A DNA stretch of 6,466 bases from Candidatus Hydrogenedentota bacterium (GTDB taxonomy: Bacteria > Hydrogenedentota > Hydrogenedentia > Hydrogenedentales > SLHB01): positions 1-6,466 of the forward strand of contig SKRY01000452.1 in NCBI GenBank assembly GCA_007118235.1, given 5' to 3'. Positions 1 to 5,130 of the stretch are shown piece after piece (the stretch's first letter is position 1; every line of letters starts with the position of its first letter). The notes under the pieces were generated by a model. That model was not told the origin of the DNA. It was given only the letters and a program-made list of their open reading frames with translations, and ran no database searches. The position numbers were made by a program, and so were the translations under genes.

Positions 1-93
1 GCGCCCCCCTAGCCCCTTCACAACGGGGTTCAGCGAGGTGCGCGAAGACGGTTCGTGGGTTGTCCCGCGGCGATTGGGTGGAACGAAGACAGC
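1..93 (-). other. rplL 3' flank, no gene seen
   Basis: This short stretch lies downstream of rplL. On the minus strand it holds one weak hairpin (CCCC at 25-28 with GGGG at 13-16, 8-nt loop) without a T tract, so it is not a convincing terminator. In most bacteria rpoB follows rplL; it would lie beyond the left edge and none of it can be identified here. Confidence 0.4.
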
Positions 94-486
94 TTACTTA
101 CCCTTGAGTTCGACGGAGGCGCCCACCGCTTCCAACTTCTCCTTGAGCGCCTTGGCCTCGTCCTCGTCAAGATCCTCTTGCACCGGCTTGGGCGCGCCGT
201 CCACCAGATCCTTGGCTTCCTTGAGGCCCAACCCCGTGATCGCGCGGACTTCCTTGATGACCTGAATCTTTTGAGCGCCCGCGGCGGTAAGGATAACGTC
301 GAAGGCCGAGGGGCCTTCGTCGGCCGCGGCTGCTTCTCCGCCGCCCGCCGCCGGCATCGCGCCCATCATCATCGGCGCCGCGGCTTCCACACCGAACTTC
401 TCTTCCAGGGCCTTGACAAGCTCGCTCAGTTCGAGCACGGACAGTTCCGCAACTTGATTGACAATTTGGTCCAGCTTTTCTGACAT
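94..486 (-). CDS. rplL: 50S ribosomal protein L7/L12
   Basis: Stalk protein of the large ribosomal subunit. Dimers bind the C-terminal helix of L10 and recruit translational GTPases such as EF-Tu and EF-G. The 130-residue product has the normal family layout: a helical N-terminal dimerisation domain (about 1-33), an Ala/Gly/Met-rich flexible hinge (about 34-58), and a globular C-terminal domain (about 59-130). The C-terminal domain carries the family signature: KIQVIKEVR at 73-81, then TGLGLKEAKDLV at 84-95. The hinge contains MMM at 39-41 and a poly-Ala/Gly run. The ATG start is preceded by AAGGAG about 11 nt upstream. It lies 40 nt after rplJ with no promoter visible between them, so it is cotranscribed with rplJ and falls under the L10 leader. 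Identification is essentially certain. Confidence 0.98.
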   Translation of the reverse strand: MSEKLDQIVNQVAELSVLELSELVKALEEKFGVEAAAPMMMGAMPAAGGGEAAAADEGPSAFDVILTAAGAQKIQVIKEVRAITGLGLKEAKDLVDGAPKPVQEDLDEDEAKALKEKLEAVGASVELKGK

Positions 487-526
487 GGTTCGATTTGCTC
501 CTTGATTGGCTTAAACCGCGCGGGAT

Positions 527-1057
527 TTACGCGGCCTTCTCGTTTTCTTCTTTTTGTTTGCGTACTTGATCCAACACATTGACAAGATTGCGGGGAACGG
601 CGTTGAGCACGCCCACGAAATTGCGCAACGGCGCGGCGACCGTGCCCGCGACCTGGGCGAGCAACACCTCGCGGGGAGGCAGGTCGGCCAAGGCTTCCAA
701 CTGCGCCTTGTCCACCACTTGCCCCTCCAGAATGCCGCCGTGGATGGCTACTAGCGGGACCGTCTTGCCATACTCCTTCAGAACCTTGGGGGACGCGACG
801 GGATCCTCGCTAAAGGCCCAGGCGATGGGTCCATCCAAGTATTGCGCCGCTTCACCGTAGCCCAATTCATCGAGCACCCGCTTGGCCAGGGTGTTCTTAT
901 AAACCTTGAATCGTACGCCCTCTTGGCGCAGCTTGAGGCGCAACGCATTGGACTGCCCGGCCGTGATCCCAATGTACTTGGTCATTACGGCCACGGGATA
1001 ATGCTCCAACCGCTCCTTGAGTTCCGCGACGGATGATTCCTTATCGATCCGTTTCAA
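527..1057 (-). CDS. rplJ: 50S ribosomal protein L10 (TTG start)
   Basis: L10 anchors the L7/L12 stalk to the 23S rRNA GTPase centre, and in many bacteria it represses its own operon. The 176-residue product is normal in length. Recognisable parts are the N-terminal rRNA-binding domain with YKNTL at 53-57, the GPIAWAF segment at 76-82, LPPREVLLAQVAGT at 126-139, and a C-terminal helix (about 150-176, ending in a charged KQKEENEKAA tail) that binds L7/L12 dimers. The start codon is TTG (1055-1057). It is chosen because a ten-base AAGGAGGTGA Shine-Dalgarno sits 6 nt upstream and because the protein begins at the usual family N-terminus (KRIDKESSVAELKERL). It is the first gene after a long structured leader and is followed by rplL. 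The usual upstream neighbours rplK and rplA are missing. Confidence 0.98.
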   Translation of the reverse strand: MKRIDKESSVAELKERLEHYPVAVMTKYIGITAGQSNALRLKLRQEGVRFKVYKNTLAKRVLDELGYGEAAQYLDGPIAWAFSEDPVASPKVLKEYGKTVPLVAIHGGILEGQVVDKAQLEALADLPPREVLLAQVAGTVAAPLRNFVGVLNAVPRNLVNVLDQVRKQKEENEKAA

Positions 1058-1063
1058 ATCGGC

Positions 1064-1073
1064 TCACCTCCTT
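1064..1073 (-). promoter_or_regulatory. Full-length Shine-Dalgarno of rplJ
   Basis: The minus strand reads AAGGAGGTGA here, a ten-base complement to the canonical 16S rRNA 3' end, 6 nt before the TTG start of rplJ. It fixes the start codon. It lies just past the attenuator T tract, so it would be exposed only on read-through transcripts. Confidence 0.9.
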
Positions 1074-1086
1074 CCAATCGAGATAC

Positions 1087-1117
1087 AAAAAAAGCGCCGC
1101 CTGAAGACAGGCCGCGC
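1087..1117 (-). terminator. Intrinsic terminator (attenuator) in the L10 leader
   Basis: On the minus strand, GCGCGGCCTG (1108-1117) pairs with CAGGCGGCGC (1094-1103) around a TCTT tetraloop. This gives a ten-pair stem with one G-G mismatch, followed at once by seven T residues (1087-1093). It is a textbook Rho-independent terminator placed between the promoter and the first codon of rplJ, which is the position expected of an attenuator. Its 5' arm and loop are also complementary to 1231-1243 near the start of the leader, so the two folds exclude each other. Confidence 0.9.
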
Positions 1118-1274
1118 GGGATTCATCTCGCTCACGATATACGCGCCCCCGCTTCCGGGGTGAACACCGGAAAACCGGCGATAGCGCGCTCCCACGTCTC
1201 GGCTGGCGAGTTTTAAGGCCCTAGCGGACCGCCTGCTGTCTTCGACGCGCAGGGGACATGTCCGTCCCAATGCG
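1087..1274 (-). ncRNA. Ribosomal L10 leader (autoregulatory 5' UTR of rplJL)
   Basis: Cis-acting leader RNA that senses free L10 (or L10-L12 complex). Seen directly on the minus strand: GAAGACAGCAGGC (1231-1243) near the 5' end pairs over a long range with GCCTGTCTTC (1103-1112). Between them is the segment CTTAAAACTCGCCAGCCGAG (about 1199-1218), which resembles the conserved kink-turn/L10-binding core of known L10 leaders. Next comes an apparent three-way junction: a GCGCGC/GCGCG stem (1184-1189 with 1142-1146) enclosing CCGG-TTTT-CCGG (1167-1178) and CCCCG-GAAG-CGGGG (1147-1160). The leader ends in an intrinsic terminator. Known from Bacillus subtilis: rplJL is controlled by L10-dependent attenuation. 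Inferred: the long-range pairing acts as antiterminator, and L10 binding shifts the RNA to termination. The 5' end is placed from the promoter. Confidence 0.85.
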
Positions 1275-1280
1275 AATGCG

Positions 1281-1310
1281 ACTATACCACGATTGAACGG
1301 CTCGGCGCAA
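1281..1310 (-). promoter_or_regulatory. Promoter of the rplJL leader
   Basis: Minus-strand TATAGT (1281-1286) is preceded directly by TGG (1287-1289), giving an extended -10. An 18-nt spacer separates it from a partial -35 TTGCGC (1305-1310). Predicted transcription start is near 1274, which gives a leader of about 217 nt and places the L10-binding structure wholly inside the transcript. Confidence 0.65.
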
Positions 1311-1465
1311 CTTCGTTGGAACGCGCATGGCCCCGGTCGCCTATCCAAGGAGAAACGACGGGGAACAGCCCCCTTGATCCCCTTCAGAATGGGCAACTCA
1401 GCAGCGCCTTCCAGATCGCCCGTCCAACCGCAAGAGGCCGGCGTGACGCGAGGTGACTCGCCGAT

Positions 1466-1494
1466 TTGAAGCCGCTTTCCCCTTGTGGTAGAAT
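1466..1494 (+). promoter_or_regulatory. Promoter of the lipoprotein gene
   Basis: TTGAAG (1466-1471), a 17-nt spacer, then TAGAAT (1489-1494), with TGG directly before the -10 (1486-1488). Transcription would start near 1501, giving a short leader of about 22 nt. A possible upstream TTG start for the next gene lies inside this -35 box, which argues for the downstream ATG as the true start. The promoter is divergent from the rplJ promoter, about 180 bp away. Confidence 0.75.
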
Positions 1495-1522
1495 TCGGCT
1501 GCTTCCATCAAGGACAAAACCA

Positions 1523-2077
1523 ATGACACGACCTTACATTCCAATCGCTATTGTGCTAGTGTTATTCGCCGCTGGCGTCTTGACGGGGTGCGCCCGCGCC
1601 GCGCGCGACACCGCCGGTTTCGCCATGACGGATTCGGCCACCGTGAATGCCGACTTCGTGGATACGTGGGACGCGATGCGGGCCGAGCTGCGCCAGATGG
1701 GCTTCGACTTGTACACCAGGGACCTCCGCGGGCTGTTTGTCGCCTATGCGGACGAGCGGCGCGATTTCTTCGTACTGCCGCGCCGCACGCAACACACCTT
1801 TGTTCTGGAGGAAGAAGCCGGGGGGACGCGCATTACCGCCGAGACCATCGAGCAGGTCTACGGCGTCACGCTGCTCACCTATCCCGGGTGGCACGACCGC
1901 CCCGCCACGGATAACGCGGCGGCCCTTGAGGCCATGGACCGGGTCCAAGCCCGGCTCGAAGGCGAACCCGTGGAGCCCGATGGCGTGGAGACCCCTCCCC
2001 CATCCGGGTTCGAGGACCTCACGGATCCGCCCGAAGAGGTGCAAGCCGAACCATTCGGCGAACCTGGCCTGGAATAG
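1523..2077 (+). CDS. Putative lipoprotein of unknown function
   Basis: The family is not recognised. The 184-residue precursor starts with a type II signal peptide: T2-R3, a hydrophobic core at about 5-20 and a lipobox LTGC with the acylated cysteine at 23. The mature protein of about 160 residues is therefore lipid-anchored, probably on the periplasmic face of a membrane. After the cysteine comes a linker, then a small alpha/beta region (about 48-125). This has a helix (DTWDAMRAELRQMGF) followed by likely strands (GLFVAYAD, FFVLPR, QHTFVLEEE, TRITAETIEQ), an order reminiscent of BamC-like periplasmic domains; that link is only inference. The tail after about 150 is rich in Pro, Glu and Asp and probably disordered. 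ATG 1523 is preferred because AAGGA lies 8 nt upstream and the in-frame upstream TTG falls in the promoter. It looks monocistronic; no clear terminator follows. Confidence 0.85.
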   Translation: MTRPYIPIAIVLVLFAAGVLTGCARAARDTAGFAMTDSATVNADFVDTWDAMRAELRQMGFDLYTRDLRGLFVAYADERRDFFVLPRRTQHTFVLEEEAGGTRITAETIEQVYGVTLLTYPGWHDRPATDNAAALEAMDRVQARLEGEPVEPDGVETPPPSGFEDLTDPPEEVQAEPFGEPGLE

Positions 2078-2199
2078 AGCCCCGTCCCCTCTGTGTTATC
2101 CCGAAGAAGGCTACAGGGAGAGAGCATGGCGGCCCCTATACGCTCAATCCGTGCAGCCTGTAAATACTCCGCATCGTTGCCTGCCTTTGCTTCAATCAA

Positions 2200-2208
2200 T
2201 GGTACAAT
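2200..2208 (+). promoter_or_regulatory. Extended -10 promoter of the zinc-ribbon gene
   Basis: TGG (2200-2202) directly precedes TACAAT (2203-2208), an extended -10. No good -35 is seen at 16-18 nt; the nearest TTGCCT (2177-2182) is 20 nt away. Transcription would start near 2215, about 35 nt before the ATG. The short leader holds a small hairpin, GCCTG (2216-2220) with CAGGC (2228-2232). Confidence 0.55.
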
Positions 2209-2249
2209 AGGGTTAGCCTGATACTGGCAGGCGGAAAGGAGTGGCATAG

Positions 2250-2753
2250 ATGCAGTCGATTCTTAACATAGTGTGTCCTCATTGCCACGCCAAGGGCCGC
2301 GTGGCCGCGCCCCCCGTGGGCGCCATGGTGATAGGCCCTTGTCCGAAGTGCAACGAATTGGTGATGGTGTTTTCGGGCATGGCGTTGCCCTTGAAGAAGG
2401 AGGTTATTCTGCGGGGCAGCTCCGAGAAGAAGCGCCAGCATCTCATGGAGGTTCTCACCACGTTCCTCGACCAGCAAATCAGCCGGTTGGTGCAAGAGTT
2501 GGACGGCCCCGGCTCCGCAGGCGACGAGGACCACGCGCTGGACGGTGCGTCCGGAAACGGCTTTGACATGCATTCCGAGGACGATCTCTATGGAGATGAC
2601 AACGGCGAAATGCCGTTGGAACGGTTCGAAACCGACATCCCGGATGAGCGCGGCAACGCCATAAGCCAGAGCGAGTTTGAACACTTCGTGCGGAAGGACT
2701 TGCCCATGCTGGACAACAAGGATTACTTCCGCCGCACATTCAACGGCGGCTAA
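2250..2753 (+). CDS. Zinc-ribbon protein of unknown function
   Basis: Conserved-looking 167-residue protein that I cannot assign to a named family. The N-terminus is a compact zinc ribbon: CPHC (Cys9, Cys12) and CPKC (Cys31, Cys34), 18 residues apart, which should bind one structural zinc. Next are a short hydrophobic segment (37-48), a basic/helical stretch (49-84, EKKRQHLMEVLTTFLDQQI), and a very acidic, probably disordered section (about 85-130). The protein ends in a more ordered element with ISQSEFEHFV at 138-147 and LDNKDYFRRTF at 154-164. There is no signal peptide or clear membrane span, so it is probably cytoplasmic. The ATG has AAAGGAG 8 nt upstream and its own promoter. The gene converges on the sulfatase maturase gene. 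A role in nucleic-acid or protein binding is possible, but nothing here shows it. Confidence 0.85.
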   Translation: MQSILNIVCPHCHAKGRVAAPPVGAMVIGPCPKCNELVMVFSGMALPLKKEVILRGSSEKKRQHLMEVLTTFLDQQISRLVQELDGPGSAGDEDHALDGASGNGFDMHSEDDLYGDDNGEMPLERFETDIPDERGNAISQSEFEHFVRKDLPMLDNKDYFRRTFNGG

Positions 2754-2777
2754 GCGCCGCGCGTTTTCCGATCGGCT

Positions 2778-2813
2778 GGGGCCGGGGCAATCTCGTTGGG
2801 ATTCCCCGGCCCC
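2778..2813. terminator. GC-rich hairpin between convergent genes
   Basis: GGGGCCGGGG (2778-2787) pairs perfectly with CCCCGGCCCC (2804-2813). The stem continues after one bulged C with AATC (2789-2792) against GATT (2800-2803), leaving a 7-nt loop. It lies 25 bp after the zinc-ribbon stop and 36 bp after the maturase stop on the opposite strand. A T-rich tract on the plus strand (2831-2839) lies 17 nt downstream rather than adjacent, so the mechanism may not be the classical one. Position and strength suggest a shared bidirectional terminator or transcription block. Confidence 0.65.
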
Positions 2814-2849
2814 GAGTCCATTCGGCGCGCTTTCTTTTTCAGCGGACGC

Positions 2850-4337
2850 TTACCGGTTTCGGGCGCCGCAGCATTTCTTGTATTTGCGGCCGCTGCCGCA
2901 GGAGCATGGGTCATTGGGCTTGGGGGGCTGAGCGTTTTGCTCCTGACCGGACTTGGGCCGCGCCCCGCCCATCCGCGCGAACTGCATGACGTTGGCGGGT
3001 GAACGAGAGGCGCGGATCTCGTCCGCCATGAACCGCATATAGGGGTCGACGTGGCGGAAGAACTTCTTGTAACCCGGACACAGGTAGTTGAGCCCGTATT
3101 CTCCATCCGGCGTGTGCGTGAACCGGTACTTGGGACACCCCCCGTTGCACGCGAAACGCACCTCACACCGCTGGCAATATTGGGGCAGGTCCGCGGCCTT
3201 GGACGCGCCAAACCCCTGCTGGACATCGCTGGTGACAAGCTCGCTCAGAGGCGTTTCCTGTAGATTACCCCGGCGGTAGCCGGGATACACGTAGTGGTCG
3301 CACGCATAGATGTCGCCATTGTGTTCTAGGGCGAGGGCGTTGCCGCAAGTCGGCGCATAAACGCATAGACTGGGCGGATACCCCAGCCAAGCCTCGAGAG
3401 CGACATCGAAGAGTTGCACAAATACCCGGCCCACGTCGCGCCGCACCCAGTGGTCGAAGATCTTGCAATAGAAATTCCCGTAGGCCTCGGGCGTCACCGA
3501 CCAGTCATAGACTTCGGGGTTGCCTTCGGGGGGCACGCCGCTTCCGCCGGCATCCTCGCGCGCCAGGGAATCCTCGGGCCGTTCGACAATGGGGATGAAT
3601 TGAAGGTATTGGCTGCCGATATCCCGCAGGAAACGGTACACCTCCAGGGGGCGATCGGCGTTTCCGGCATGCACGCAGGTCAGGGTGTTGAACTCGGCCT
3701 TGTAATCCTGCAACAGCTTCAATGCGCGCAACACCCGATACGCCGTGCCATGACCGCCCCGGTCCAGCCTGTACCGGTCGTGGCACTCCACGGGGCCGTC
3801 AATACTCAGCCCAACCAACACCCCTTCCTCGGCGAAGCACTGGACCCACTCCTCGTCAAGCAGCAGGCCGTTGGTCTGAAAGGCGTTGTGGATCGTCTTG
3901 CCATCGGCGTATTTCTTCTGAAACGCGAAGGCTTTCTTGAAGAAATCCAACCCCATCAGGGTAGGTTCGCCCCCTTGCCAAGCGAAGTGCACCTCATCCA
4001 TGGGCTGGGCTTCGATGTACTGGCGAATATAGCTCTCCAAGACCTCATCGTTCATTCGCCACTTCTTCGCGCCGGGATAGAACTCTTCCTTGGGGGTGTA
4101 GAAGCAATAGCTGCAATCCATGTTGCAACCCGGGCCGGAAGGTTTCGCCATGATGTGGAAGGGACGGTGGGCGCGTTGCGAGGCCGGCCCAACCCGGTGG
4201 GCGGGCTCTTCGACGGGCCAGGGCACGCTGGGCTTGCCTTGGCGCTGGCTAAGTCCCTGGCGGATTTCCTCGGCGGACAGCTCGCCATAGGCGGTTCGCT
4301 GGATGCGGTCCGGGGCGGCGGTAGTTCCTTCTTCCAT
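2850..4337 (-). CDS. Anaerobic sulfatase maturase (radical SAM/SPASM) with C-terminal SEC-C motif
   Basis: Oxidises an active-site Cys or Ser of a sulfatase to formylglycine without oxygen, using S-adenosylmethionine and [4Fe-4S] clusters. The 495-residue product has the radical-SAM CxxxCxxC motif (Cys71, 75, 78), GGEP at 122-125, QTNG at 154-157 and SIDGP at 178-182. Its SPASM domain has eight cysteines (325, 331, 346, 388, 391, 397, 401, 420). Their spacing nearly matches the two auxiliary clusters of the Clostridium perfringens enzyme, and Asp347 right after Cys346 matches that enzyme's proposed catalytic base. The C-terminus (478-490) is a SEC-C zinc motif, CSC then CC. About 58 residues precede the normal enzyme start; ATG 4337 is used because GGTGAGGG lies about 10 nt upstream, though a shorter form is possible. 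The gene stands alone and no sulfatase is in the window. Related SPASM peptide-modifying enzymes are a less likely alternative. Confidence 0.92.
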   Translation of the reverse strand: MEEGTTAAPDRIQRTAYGELSAEEIRQGLSQRQGKPSVPWPVEEPAHRVGPASQRAHRPFHIMAKPSGPGCNMDCSYCFYTPKEEFYPGAKKWRMNDEVLESYIRQYIEAQPMDEVHFAWQGGEPTLMGLDFFKKAFAFQKKYADGKTIHNAFQTNGLLLDEEWVQCFAEEGVLVGLSIDGPVECHDRYRLDRGGHGTAYRVLRALKLLQDYKAEFNTLTCVHAGNADRPLEVYRFLRDIGSQYLQFIPIVERPEDSLAREDAGGSGVPPEGNPEVYDWSVTPEAYGNFYCKIFDHWVRRDVGRVFVQLFDVALEAWLGYPPSLCVYAPTCGNALALEHNGDIYACDHYVYPGYRRGNLQETPLSELVTSDVQQGFGASKAADLPQYCQRCEVRFACNGGCPKYRFTHTPDGEYGLNYLCPGYKKFFRHVDPYMRFMADEIRASRSPANVMQFARMGGARPKSGQEQNAQPPKPNDPCSCGSGRKYKKCCGARNR

Positions 4338-4569
4338 GGCGTCTCTACCCTCACCTATTCACGCGGTGAACACTTCCCATAGGGGGCACAGCCGGTTGCC
4401 AGATGACAACGTTTCAACATAGTAGGCCGTAGTCCCAAACCGTCTTTTGCCGTATACCGTTATCTGTCAATCACTTATAGGCCACACACAATAAGCGATG
4501 GCCCCATGCCGCTTCCAATTTCAAGCTAGCCACCCACAGGAGGCCACCGATCGACTAGCGGGCATGCAC
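4338..4569. other. Intergenic region upstream of the maturase gene
   Basis: No gene seen. It should hold the promoter of the minus-strand maturase gene. A perfect TTGACA is present on that strand (4465-4470), but no matching -10 is seen 16-18 nt downstream, so no promoter is assigned. Open reading frames here lack ribosome-binding sites or run into the adjacent palindromic element. Confidence 0.5.
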
Positions 4570-4769
4570 GGCGCCGAAGGCGCCACAGGGAGTAGCCTGG
4601 GGCAAGCGAAGCGCAGCCCCAGGTCACAGGCCGCCTACCGTATCGGTCCTGAAGGGACCGAAGAGCGCCGCTCCCTTGTTCCGTCCCTTCAGGACGGACA
4701 TGTGGGCGGGTTCTTCCTGGGGCTGCGCTTCGCTTGCCCCAGGCTACGAGCTATCGCGCCTCTGGCGCG
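4570..4769. repeat. 200-bp two-fold symmetric element of six nested hairpins
   Basis: Non-coding palindromic element centred near 4669.5. From left to right: hairpin a, GGCGCC-GAA-GGCGCC (4570-4584); hairpin A (4597-4623, inside the long arm); hairpin b, CGGTCC/GGACCG with 5-nt loop (4644-4660); a 20-nt centre; hairpin b', CCGTCC/GGACGG with 5-nt loop (4681-4697); hairpin A' (4716-4742); hairpin a', CGCGCC-TCT-GGCGCG (4755-4769). The long arms 4592-4623 and 4716-4747 are perfect 32-bp inverted repeats, and each also folds on itself (CCTGGGGC with GCCCCAGG). The b cores (4646-4658, 4683-4695) are 13-bp inverted repeats. Stems a/a' and b/b' differ in sequence but keep full pairing. It resembles REP/BIME-type or small non-autonomous palindromic repeats common in intergenic DNA. 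No transposase or target duplication is visible. Confidence 0.85.
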
Positions 4770-4933
4770 TGTTGTGCTCATTATGCGTCACAGCTTACCG
4801 TCTCACCCGGCGCCATGTTCCATACAGGCCTAACTCTCTGCGAGCTAACAAACAACCGGCACCCAATCTTCCCGCCGGAACGACGGACTAGGCGGCTACA
4901 CTGTGGGGCGAGCAGAATGTGGCAGGCCGGCGG
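4770..4933. other. Intergenic 3' flank of the rnf operon
   Basis: No gene and no convincing terminator seen on the minus strand after the last rnf-operon gene. There are only weak CCGCC/GGCGG pairings and no T tract. The adjacent palindromic element may be what ends or protects the rnf transcript; this is inference. Confidence 0.45.
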
Positions 4934-5125
4934 CTACGCCCCGCCGTCAAAGTCGCCCCTGCAGAGTGCACTCAGTGTGCAGCGGTGACATGTATCGGGA
5001 AGGTCCGCCTCTCCCGCGTCATCTCTATTCCCGGCCCGGCAACGGGCGGCGGCGTATTGCACGCCCAACCACCCCACAAGCATCGCGAAGATAACGCCAG
5101 CCGCGGTCAACACGGAGCCTATCAT
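4934..5125 (-). CDS. Small NqrM-like membrane protein with four cysteines, last gene of the rnf cluster
   Basis: 63-residue protein with one membrane helix (about 2-24), then a cytoplasm-sized tail with cysteines at 29, 46, 49 and 55 (C-x16-C-x2-C-x5-C). The segment AMLVGWLGVQYAAARC resembles the AMxxG...GSC region of NqrM (DUF539). NqrM is a single-span Cys protein needed to mature Na+-NQR, probably by supplying iron for the intramembrane cluster held by NqrD and NqrE. RnfE and RnfA are the homologues of NqrD and NqrE, and this gene starts 5 nt after the rnfA stop. A G-rich tract (5134-5139) about 8 nt upstream could serve as ribosome-binding site. The match is by layout and partial motif only; the NqrM glycines after the first Cys are not kept (CRAG, not CGGL). 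Alternatives are a FeoB-associated Cys-rich protein or a chance ORF. It is not RnfB: it lacks that protein's ferredoxin-type cysteine clusters. Confidence 0.62.
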   Translation of the reverse strand: MIGSVLTAAGVIFAMLVGWLGVQYAAARCRAGNRDDAGEADLPDTCHRCTLSALCRGDFDGGA

Positions 5126-5130
5126 CTATT

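Noticed and set aside
1064..1396. A 110-codon minus-strand open frame upstream of rplJ
   Set aside because: It spans the promoter, L10 leader, attenuator and Shine-Dalgarno, has no ribosome-binding site of its own, and its composition reflects the GC-rich RNA structure.
1466..1522. N-terminal extension of the lipoprotein from a TTG at 1466
   Set aside because: The TTG is part of the -35 box, and the extension would spoil the signal peptide; ATG 1523 has a proper ribosome-binding site.
3414..4382. A 322-codon plus-strand open frame
   Set aside because: It is antisense to the sulfatase maturase, whose motifs and cysteine spacing are unmistakable. Long antisense frames are expected opposite GC-rich genes.
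4465..4470. A perfect minus-strand TTGACA as the maturase promoter
   Set aside because: No -10-like hexamer lies 16-18 nt downstream; the nearest candidates are far too close or too far.
4570..4769. CRISPR array
   Set aside because: The repeats are inverted, not direct, and there are no regularly spaced unique spacers.
4498..4833. A 111-codon plus-strand open frame
   Set aside because: It reads straight through the nested palindromic element. Such repeats often give spurious frames, and there is no ribosome-binding site.
4964..4973. Palindrome GAGTGCACTC as an operator
   Set aside because: It lies inside the coding sequence of the small Cys protein and is short enough to occur by chance.
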